A DNA stretch of 60,601 nt from a virus: positions 9,894-70,494 of the IMG/VR virus record IMGVR_UViG_3300030061_002036; one strand, given 5' to 3'. Numbering within the stretch: position 1 is the stretch's first letter; every line of letters begins with the position of its first letter. Shown here one piece after another: positions 41,101-48,100 of the stretch. The notes below the pieces were generated by a model that saw only the letters and a program-made list of their open reading frames with translations, made no database searches and was not told the origin of the DNA. Both the position numbers and the translations under genes were made by a program.

Positions 41101-44100
41101 TTTTATAGAATGTCTAAAGACGGAAAAAGAGTATTAGGCATGGAAGTAATGCTTCCGCACTATTTTAAAGAGTTTTTAGGGAATGAAATACGTGTTATTA
41201 ATAATCAGATTGTAGACGCCGACGGAAATGTAATTGCAGGTAAAGAGTTATTAGATATTTTTGCCTTTAGAATTCCTACAACAGGTTTAGGTACAATAGA
41301 AGTTATAAGTATTAAAGGGTTTTTACCTAAAGAAGCAGGAGAAGCTGTTATGACGCCATCAGAGATAGTAGTTAAATCTGGATCAGATTATGATATAGAT
41401 AAACTTACTTTAATATTTCCTAACTATACTGTAATTAGAGAAGGTAACGCTAAACGCTTAGTTAAAATTCCTTATTTATCTGAGAAGATAGAAGATTTAG
41501 AAAAAGTACAGGCTCTTCGTCGTTATGACAGGCCTACATATAAAAGATTTATAGAAGAGGCGGGATTAAAAGAAGGGGATGTATTTAGAAAAGCATTTGA
41601 TGACATAAATAAAGAATTAAATAAATATAAAAAAGATTTGTTTGATTTATATAATACAGAAGAAGTAGCTAAACTAGATGGAAAAATTTCTTTATTAAAA
41701 GAAGACCGAGCAACAGCTAAAACAGCTAGTAAACGAAAACTTATTTCTAATCAAATTGAAGATTTAATTATGGATAAGATGGCTATAGTGTCTGGCTATA
41801 CTAACCAAATTTATAAAATTGAAGAGAGTTTTAATGAGTTAGATAAAGCATTAGCAAAGTCTTCATATTTTAAATCTTTGCCTAATGAGTACAAAAATGC
41901 TACTAAAGCCTTAGAAAATAGAGAGATTGATATATCACGTGATATAGCTACTAGACCTGAAATGCTTGCACAGCTGTTACGTCCTACAGGAGCTGCTAGA
42001 TTAGAGCAATTGGCGGATAGATTATCTCTTGATACTGGTATACCTTTACAAGAAGACCTGTCTTATAATTCTATTTTAGGATTTAATCATAGACAAAATA
42101 TGGGACAAAGATTTTGGGAAGGTAAGGCAGCTTTAGGTATAGCAGCTTTAGAAAATACTATGCACGTAAAAATGCAGCAAACTAACGCAACTCAAACAGT
42201 TACAGATGCAAATTATAAATTTGCAGAATTACTACAATTTGAGGAAGAAGATTCTTTCGAAAGGGATGAGAAATATAAAGAGATGAAAGCAAAGATAGCC
42301 GCCCAATACGGAGAGGCAGACAAAACATACGTAAACTATTTAGGATTCAGTAAAGATCAAGGAAAAACAGGATACTATGTTAATGAAATGCTAGGAGAAT
42401 TTGTTAATGCTTTTGTTGACGTAGCTAATAAACCGTTTGTATATGGATTAAATGCAAATATGGAAACTGCCAATACAATATTTACTTTATTACGTAAAGG
42501 AATGAGTATAGATACAATAGGTACATTTTTAATGCAGCCAGCTTTAAGAGATCTTACCGCTGAAGTTCCAAAAGCTAAGTCATTTATTTTAAACCTTAGT
42601 AGGAAAGACATAGTAGACAATATTTATAATAAATATGAAGATATAGCAGGTAAGGAAAGACTTGATCCGCAAGAGATTCATATAGAACAATTACAACGAG
42701 GATTAATGATGGGCAGAGATTTCGAATCTCTTAGCAAGCAACAACAACAAACATTTGGAGCGCTTCAATTAGCTGTTCTTGACATGTATAAACAAGCAAG
42801 ACTAGATGCTCGAGATGTTAGTCAAGTTACTTCTGCATTGGCTTATGATACAAATCCGCCTATGAATAGAATGGCTGCAAAAATAAAACAATTAAAATTG
42901 CAAAAGATTGGGGCATATGGATTTAAAACTGGGTTTTCAGTAGATATAGGAACTTTAACAACTGACTCATGGATGTCACAAATGGTTACAGCTACAAATG
43001 AAATCTTACCTTTATATAAAGATTTCTATTTAGTAGATACAAGCCCTATTGTAGAGAGAATGTTAGATGAAATAATAAGCAAAGCAGCATATAAACCAGA
43101 GCATGATCTAATAGCAGCACTAAATATACTTGAACATGATTACGTAACGTTTTTACTGTCAGGACTAACTGATTTAGAATCAGAAACTTCTCAGTTATTG
43201 CAAGGACCAAACAGTGTAGCAAGAAGATGGAGAGCTTTCCAAAAAGCAAATCCTGATAATTTATTATCTAAAGAATTATTTTCAGAATTACAAATACATA
43301 AAGATCCAAAGAATTTAGGATATAATATAGATGGTGTGAGAGCATTTGCAAGAAAATTACCTGCATTAGAGTCTAATTTATTGACAGAAGCATTTATGGA
43401 GCTATATAATGGATCTCCAGCACATAGAGATTTAGCAATTGATTTAATGAAAGTAGCTATACTTCAATATGGCATGAATAAATCTCCAAGATCATTTATG
43501 AGGATTGTTCCAGCTGGACTATATTCTAAAATAGCTAAGGAAATGGTTGATGAGTATAAGATTAGTAGATCCTTGGAGAGCAAGGGAATTATCAGTTCAG
43601 ATACCGCGGACGATATGGCATTTTTAGACCAATTTCCAAAAAATAATTGGAATAACGATATGATAGTTCCTACTGTTAGACCTGTATCCTTGACACCGGA
43701 CATGTCTGAAGAAGATATGAGAAACGCCTACCCAAGAATGGAAGATGGTGTATTATATATGAGGGGAAGAGATGCAACATATGTAAAGACATGGGTAGTA
43801 GATCCTAGTATTTCAGAAGAGAAAAGAAAAAGGTTAGAAAAGGCCGGTAAACGATTACCTGTAGTTGCTAGATTATTTAAAGCTATTCCAGGTTCTCCTG
43901 AAGACAAATTAGTTGCATATAAAAATGTTCCTAAATTAGGAAATGGAGTTAATTTAAAAGAATATAGTCTTAATTCTCAAAAGTCTTCTATTATTAATTT
44001 AAATAATGACTTAATAGGGTCTACTACTGAAGTTAAAACACAAATAAAAGATACACGAACTCCTGAAGAAAAAGTATTTGAAGGAAATATTTTTGATTTA

Positions 44101-44541
44101 AATGGTATTCCAGTAATTCCTATTAACTTACAAGGGGATCATGCAGATGGAATAGCACTTCAAGCTAAAAAATTAAATCTAATACAAGACAAGTTTGATA
44201 ATTCATATCAAGCAGGTAATACAAATAAGATAAATAACTTTACTCGAGGTAGATTAATTATAACTGTCCCTATTAAGGGTTCTGCTACTGCCCCTATTAA
44301 TCTAGAGCTTCTTAGTAAAGGAATGGCCAAAGTGGCAGCTATTGCAAAAGCAAATCCAAATCAGAAAATTTTAGTACCTTTGTCAAGAGATAGTAATACA
44401 CTTATTGATGATATTATCCCTGTCTATAAAAAATTAATGACTTCTAGTCCAAATATAAGTATAGTATTAGCTTCTACTAGTAACTTAACACAAAGAGGCA
44501 TTGAAGATAATGAAGTAATTAAAAAACTATTAAATTGTTAA
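32188..44541 (+). CDS. Giant virion RNA polymerase polyprotein with two HExxH metalloprotease-like motifs
   Basis: A 4117-residue protein. Residues 95-250 hold Ala-rich hydrophobic segments as in ejected cargo. Two zinc-metalloprotease signatures follow: HEYQH at 1570-1574, and HEAFH at 1694-1698 with a Glu-rich LAEEF element 40 residues later. The polymerase core shows R-I-P-T at 3028-3031 followed by SGSDYDIDKL (D3067, D3069, D3071), the metal-binding DxDxD of double-psi beta-barrel RNA polymerases as in phi14:2 gp66. C-terminal residues about 3970-4117 resemble a macro-like domain (NLQGDHADGIALQAKK). Likely packaged and ejected to transcribe early genes. It is roughly double the 2180 residues I recall for gp66, suggesting fusion with other cargo. 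The AACCAAT leader before its ATG resembles the minus-strand leaders only weakly. Confidence 0.82.
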   Translation: MSNKKYLWDYKDAELDNNNLEEKKEPTFQEWNETFHYTPGQATGFVVDDKEAEEVRDLIKDRGAVHYGADDVQELIAADQSTANKWANALIKLAPKTLNVAVGGIAMLPSAIGTTADWLVGGLEEGEAWKDIYDNDFHRSLDGINEWLDKELPNYYTKEEQKMGFIRSIGTANFVNDFTNGLSFVAGAVLSELALSAATAATFGAAAPAQGAGTVGIVSRAASTLKNISKGKAVTNPTRGTKVAEKFYNTVPKLGSRIKAGGMLGRRLLTGAGYESGVEARHHIDSVYSELSSAEEAKLGRPLTQEEQADIYDLASASGNAVFTANLALVGVGNIVAFPKLFGPGYKTASKNWGNVMRGLKGDLTSPYVAAHKAWSKQRNFLNAAYHVLKRPAYEGFVEEGGQSWLDVAGQHSAADFYMRGKRPTQLESVKGLIQGMHQTAVETFGSNQTQKEMGIGFLLGALGLPTYSRTRGTETVDPKTGKKTKGKREWGMMGGSYGSYQDMKAAQNRSEALADYANKYPDAFQALKSNFDLLVKDGTLSEEMDVAMATNNMFAWKSAKDDQFFNYVRSRTQAGYFNDVVDDIESIRQLDNKTFAEAFGYDPEMSDTELSARKDKVVESALRKANLIKKASKTIDNLYQGENDAIRESMEHALASVELVGIREESILDKIDELTDGKLNLRASEGVSKILKETLGSGTVSFAARAAEIREQLKQNSNLGPDHPNKFPADTVQELEAAAEMLEKGLGDLQYSNAVDDIEFMKKWQAEDPDGYNASPHRNEVAQMLSDLRKLRERRQDAIRMYNQLNTNLGEAEFNKHVEYYTDAYAKQEKARQEAATEEAVETQDPQALYNVNSEAEFIIKDPKNGKDLLVKFADKDHIQGVEDPSRRYSSKLLATHFVRTASPSTVEVDPEPTNEGEISVETSEEYDLPIRDQIKKPSLEHIGFGKTAGQMSGDMSPEQQNFYNYLHSTTNFSNVEIELVSPKNNKYSWLEFYDKDDIKAVVVNKKSGTPKKFKGDYVHTSIMLPELTKDGTPRFYDLDSLPKEFIDARVEEFKQLRKTAAEGNVRLPITGRSALFASQATKDNINNEAYYSIVKRIVPTRKDIADVDLRIATSNKVPINAIEYNVIPGLPFIVHNQMPITLFKRTLTEKENTTITNLLVMYSQNMISKDPSVQENPDQILDSAVGQGENLKIIDAIRSMIRFGGYKDGASNPEYQIKLTNKGVLLKGRTALTWKALANEDPKAIDKLKTFLSNKIHDINNNILRSNDVYYHVSLTEEGLDVQDYTNYKEYLLAPRELTEEIPYRTALAPMSTDMDAPQFAGGYLTFDIPSAATTPKKESTDSRPAAQKEVNKFDTFQNIMTEGTEWALEGVSTKGEPRSANFKVVSQNGAATVVVLPGEDKLYSAWIQEIIQPNLVNPDYALANFHIDVRGIYEMSVDDYNKVKPRLYSKEVTRVNPFEAVEEQTANTRNDIKQKVEDVPGYLYSYKGVPVLHKTDIVTQEGTPGTAQRTTLFGGDVIYINKTKMKAAFKSKAWTTPRKLKDGTSIIPIPTNAFPTLKAFESFIIEHEYQHTQIKQKKGETMGEYEDRINQAAFKALTPEDESTANESPNPFGRTRNRRAPGDTKALESQRKLRGKYKKINIAEERQWFEGKFNMPFNTMKGLVSGSNYGEFRQLADVMISEMAIEGTTFHEAFHVVHDYFWTPEEKAQIYRDYKKYTKQPNITNAQIEEELAEEFRHYMLKDGLSVVPPVKGLKAWFKRLWDFIKSLGTSERYSPEGIRLANLFESIRTTDYRTPKHEKTALLNRFLISINPTTKTLEGANVSETKAILDGFVNSVFDELDKEESSLHFTDLLNLTTNTEVTAEFGVLMQHGFENMLGVLRNQVQEQLADGTWADRTDVSTAERNAVYDNAEFLQANQAEIFDLFTDWLETFGINMEIELNETEATKENNFGATHQVLETSARGNSPNVIKLLIASLPINSATSTTMGLYGLVDYTNVFDSLHNELAGVQDFAGQVQAIKNMAMNRPDIAQPLGVLLNRLKATHQPSELNFKQISLRNKFIQQFDKTKNTYYLNLIKDPVTIHATDSNTSRTEDKIRNDWRSNFREMALSEKGFFKINDETGGIILDPNKKFKFGAKQATYKTLPKFKGDSYFNFLDLLGINFTNKAALKNNPDLLTEIMDHVINIKEFFLNKQANDTALEVEDLFREEDSGIAARLNKLVSMELPYYTNTIELQHITPEGKRAYGITLGNFMTRVANSLSRGVVPKYLQDAGTTVSGSKWLETVQKGGGINVVILEGATEDEKGSTGNVTKNLTPTDRDAMYINNTLNGRYPMLQASEKKTVFGFEILDKKGVIGARKINRARSISDLLGHLKNEIEITLNLVRDNKGNDIKGFKNTARGLRAFDYLNAMPLPGGKTLIDVLQDEFGTISADEIMKQNYTLFAGEVALNVDKHIEETTERLIKNGMLKIYPSGLIHLKGIDAETFGKTLGLTRPTNKEGNKIDYKQVIGEKLKLTPEELRQFVEAFVLRDQLSALEQLKLFFGDLAFFTETSLYKRTAGPHGVKKFAITGEFISDWLNQNIKRFDNKIADDRVRTIMLRDVTASSQYYNEYAKLVGPEIADAYLNYNEADAQGFITIDEYIEFLTRTSDITEKHLDLYQKVQEGLPLTSEEMIYFTPLKPQYYGPSEAEGMYSPAYYKLSLAVLLPQMLQRVNPKNGIMEETALARLHEDMVNNQVGIAVFESGIKIGGKVDPASGLSQRFYNRTGEYSKMNPNNIQTLYYDYLGVQVDMGTAVKDKSSSGTQRRALILANLMENGKGDESTVKSYNDAHNAMTNHNFQNFVHKLGFKADSEAENGYVQVADAEYLKEALLNETRQRKLNDNEMDGLELLLESEDQFLELVSNKPALDSVLHSLFARDVIEKKRFGGAYAQVSSTGSEIASEGRGITLKAMKQSDHSYGSNTSPLKFYRMSKDGKRVLGMEVMLPHYFKEFLGNEIRVINNQIVDADGNVIAGKELLDIFAFRIPTTGLGTIEVISIKGFLPKEAGEAVMTPSEIVVKSGSDYDIDKLTLIFPNYTVIREGNAKRLVKIPYLSEKIEDLEKVQALRRYDRPTYKRFIEEAGLKEGDVFRKAFDDINKELNKYKKDLFDLYNTEEVAKLDGKISLLKEDRATAKTASKRKLISNQIEDLIMDKMAIVSGYTNQIYKIEESFNELDKALAKSSYFKSLPNEYKNATKALENREIDISRDIATRPEMLAQLLRPTGAARLEQLADRLSLDTGIPLQEDLSYNSILGFNHRQNMGQRFWEGKAALGIAALENTMHVKMQQTNATQTVTDANYKFAELLQFEEEDSFERDEKYKEMKAKIAAQYGEADKTYVNYLGFSKDQGKTGYYVNEMLGEFVNAFVDVANKPFVYGLNANMETANTIFTLLRKGMSIDTIGTFLMQPALRDLTAEVPKAKSFILNLSRKDIVDNIYNKYEDIAGKERLDPQEIHIEQLQRGLMMGRDFESLSKQQQQTFGALQLAVLDMYKQARLDARDVSQVTSALAYDTNPPMNRMAAKIKQLKLQKIGAYGFKTGFSVDIGTLTTDSWMSQMVTATNEILPLYKDFYLVDTSPIVERMLDEIISKAAYKPEHDLIAALNILEHDYVTFLLSGLTDLESETSQLLQGPNSVARRWRAFQKANPDNLLSKELFSELQIHKDPKNLGYNIDGVRAFARKLPALESNLLTEAFMELYNGSPAHRDLAIDLMKVAILQYGMNKSPRSFMRIVPAGLYSKIAKEMVDEYKISRSLESKGIISSDTADDMAFLDQFPKNNWNNDMIVPTVRPVSLTPDMSEEDMRNAYPRMEDGVLYMRGRDATYVKTWVVDPSISEEKRKRLEKAGKRLPVVARLFKAIPGSPEDKLVAYKNVPKLGNGVNLKEYSLNSQKSSIINLNNDLIGSTTEVKTQIKDTRTPEEKVFEGNIFDLNGIPVIPINLQGDHADGIALQAKKLNLIQDKFDNSYQAGNTNKINNFTRGRLIITVPIKGSATAPINLELLSKGMAKVAAIAKANPNQKILVPLSRDSNTLIDDIIPVYKKLMTSSPNISIVLASTSNLTQRGIEDNEVIKKLLNC

Positions 44542-44545
44542 CTTT

Positions 44546-45199
44546 ATGGCATTAACCGATTATCAGATTACATATTTAACCGAAGAATTTAGAGTATTAT
44601 CTCGTGAAGAGTTAAATAGTCTTAGAGCAGAAAATCCAAAAGCATATACTGAATATAATGGATGGTATGATTTATTTTTATCTAATCAAGATATTTTTGA
44701 AACTGCTGTAGAAAGATACGGGGTAACACTTAGAGATGATGAAGGAGAAGCTTTACCTCCATCAGATCCAGACTTTCAAGCCTTTGAAGATATAATTGAA
44801 ACTTCTGCATCTGAAGTTCTTGGAGCGGCTCAAAAAGCAAAATCAGTTGAACAAAATATTAAAAAAACACTAGGTGAAGAGTCTGATATAGAACAGTATA
44901 GTGATAATCATTTTCTTATTAAAAGAGAGCCTAAACTTCTTCGAGCGGAAGATAAAATTACTCAAGTTCAAATTACAGCTGCAGAATTAGCTACTGTTTC
45001 TGGTCTTCATAAACGTAAATTATTAGACGCTCGTGCTAACTATGATCCATTTGTTTCTGTACCTGTAACAGATTCAGCCGGAAATGTAACATATACTATA
45101 TCAGATGATGCCTTAATCTCATTTGTAGAAACTATGGAAGTTTCTTCGATTGTTAAGGAAATTAAAAATGAAAACTACAAGAATAAATATAATAGATAA
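44546..45199 (+). CDS. Hypothetical protein between the two giant cargo genes, 217 aa
   Basis: A 217-residue, acidic, mostly helical protein. It has a central predicted coiled coil (about 85-120) and a small beta segment around KLLRAEDKITQVQI. No signal peptide or membrane helix. It starts 4 bp after the polymerase polyprotein and ends in a TAATG overlap with the nuclease-containing giant protein, so all three are probably made together. A packaging, chaperone or linker role for the giant proteins is plausible but unsupported by any motif I know. Confidence 0.7.
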   Translation: MALTDYQITYLTEEFRVLSREELNSLRAENPKAYTEYNGWYDLFLSNQDIFETAVERYGVTLRDDEGEALPPSDPDFQAFEDIIETSASEVLGAAQKAKSVEQNIKKTLGEESDIEQYSDNHFLIKREPKLLRAEDKITQVQITAAELATVSGLHKRKLLDARANYDPFVSVPVTDSAGNVTYTISDDALISFVETMEVSSIVKEIKNENYKNKYNR

Positions 45200-48100
45200 T
45201 GGCGTGTCCTAATAAAAATCATCCAACCTGGAAAAATTTAGTAGCTAAAGTAGGTGAATATGAAGCTATGTCTTTATATATGCGTAATGATGAAAGCACC
45301 CCTAGTATAGGAAGAGATTTAAAAATACCTAAAAGCGGCATAGTTTCATATCAGCAAAAAATAAATATATTAAAAAGAATAAGGCCGTATAATACTAAAT
45401 TAGGGACCGGACACAGAGTAAAATTTATTCCTACGGGAGAATCTTATGAAGGAAAAAGAGAATACACATATGTAATTACAATTGAAGAAAATTGGAAAAG
45501 AAATAAAGATAGTCAAATGGCTTTATTTCAAGATAAAGCAGACCAAACAAAAGAACGAAACGAAAGAATTGAAGATTCAATGAGAGTGTTCTTAGACACT
45601 ATTGGAGTTGATTATCAAACTGTTGATCAAATTACTGATCGAGACGGAAATGCTTTAGGATTTGCAGCTAAAGCTGATATGCTTAATAAAGTTGTTGAAG
45701 TAGTTGAAGATAAAGCTGGAATTGATACTTTACCAGAAGAGGCTGCGCATTTCTTTGTCAATATCTTAGAAGCTGAAGGAGACCCTTTATATCTGTCATT
45801 GTATAATAATATAGATAAATATAAAGTCTTTGATGAAGTTGTAGAAAATCCAAATTATCAAAATTACTCAGAGGAAATGCAACGTAAGGAAGCTATTGGA
45901 AAAGCTATTGCAAAACATATAATAGGAAATGACAGTGATGCAGAATTATCTGATAACTTATCTAGATTACAAAGGTGGTGGATTAAACTCTTAAACAAAA
46001 TAAAAAAATTCTTTAATAAAACAGTTGATGATCCATATAGAACAGCTGCTTTGAACATGCTAAATAATGAAGTTAATCAAAATGCTGCAGAATTAATAAC
46101 TGAAGAGCAAATAGAATTAGGAGATCTATATCAAGATTCTCCGCAGGACAAACAGGCAAATGTTAAGAAATTACTTGACGAAACGGAAACAGATTTAGAA
46201 ATGCGTTTACGAGATAATGAAGAAATAGCAGCTACATCTAAAGCTATACTAGATCTTCCGGAAGGTAAACAAACTAGTATGTATTACAGCCGTAGTCGAG
46301 GATCATTTGTTCAAGGAAGAGTTTCTCACATGGCTCAAGAAAAGCTTATTAAAAAGAAAGGTAAGCAATGGATGAGAGAAATTAACCAAAGGCCAGTAAA
46401 TGAACACAAACGTACTCAAGGTACTGTGCATCACTCTACTATGCAAAATTTAGTAGACTTTTGGAGAGATTATACTGGAGCTAATAAAGAAGCAGAAAAT
46501 AGACGATTAGAAGCTATAAAAGAAGCTGCTACTAATGTTGAAGGTTTAAAGATAATGACTAAAGAGCAATTTGCTATCTTATCAACTAATGTTAAGAAAA
46601 TTATAGGGGAAATTAAGAAACAGCAAAAAGAAATAGATCCTAATGGAAAGGCTGATATACGATCAGAAGCAATGTTATATGCTCCTGCAGAAAAAAGAGG
46701 GTTATATTATGGGGATACGGCAGGTACAGTAGATTTATTAGCTGTCTTTTCTGACGGCTCGGCATCTATTTATGACTGGAAATTTATTAGTCCGAGCCAA
46801 ACAGCTGGATTTGGGCAAAAAAGAATGATAAGAGAAACGCCTTTCAGGTCAAAAGAAGATGGATATAATATGCAAATAGGAGCATATAAAAATATTCTTC
46901 AAAATTTTTACAGAGTAAAGAAAGTTAGACGTACAAGAATAGTTCCAGTACATGTGCAGTATAAATGGGTAGGTAAATCAGGAGAGAAAACTATGTCTCC
47001 TGTAGTAGACACGCTTAAGATGGCTTACGATTTACAAGTAGAAGACGGTAAATTTGTAGAAGTAACAGGAGATCCATATTTAAAACAAATACCTGTAGCA
47101 GATGAATTAACAGATAAAAAGGGACTAGATAAGATCTTAAATCAAAAAATTCAAGAAAGAGCTGTTTTAAAAACAAAAATTGAAACAGAAAAAGATGCTC
47201 AGAAAAAACAAAAATTAAGAATAAAATTAGAAAAGCGGGATCTAGCAATTAAGGAAATGCAACGTTCAGGAGATTTATACAATCTTATAGCGGATGCAGC
47301 TGCTACTATAGTAGAATTAGAAGATAGACTGCCTATTACTGATAAAGAGGATGTGAATTATATTCAATTTGATGAATTAGAAGATTTTGTAAGAGATATT
47401 TCATCAGGAGTTTTACTAATAGGAGATTCTACTGAATATCTAAAAAATTTAGAAGATAAAGAGCTTAAAGATAAGTTAGAAGACGTAATGGATAGGTGGG
47501 CTAAACCGCTAAATCAAATGTATGACACATTACGAGATTATAGAAGTTTAAGAATTCAAGAGTTGGGAGAATCTAGAGGTATAAAAGATGTAACTAGGCC
47601 TCAAAGAGAATATGGATTTGGTAAATGGTTTGAACAATCTTCTAGTAGTCTACATCCTATATTTCAACTCGCAAGAGATCATGTAGAAAGAGCTAATAAT
47701 GAGGCTCGAATTAAAACAAAAGAAGTTTATGAAGAAATAGAAGTTCTTAGAAATGATATAAAAGAAAAATCCGGCTTAGGGTTACAAGAAGCTTATGATG
47801 TAATGTTTAATACTGAGACTGGTAATTTACATCCTCGTATTACAAAAGAATTTTGGGAAAGAAAAAAGAAAGCGATTGAGGAAAATGATTCTAATTGGAT
47901 GAAAAGAAATTATAAATTAAAATCAGACGCACAGAAAAGATATTTAGAAAGACGAAAGAAATTTTTTGCTTATGTAGATAGGAATTTTGCAGATTACCAG
48001 GCTTTGTATAAAGACCAAAAGTTAGTTACTCCTCGAAAGAGTCAAAAACAGATGCGTGATAGATTAAAAGCTCAGTGGGAAGCCAAAAATAATATTAAGC

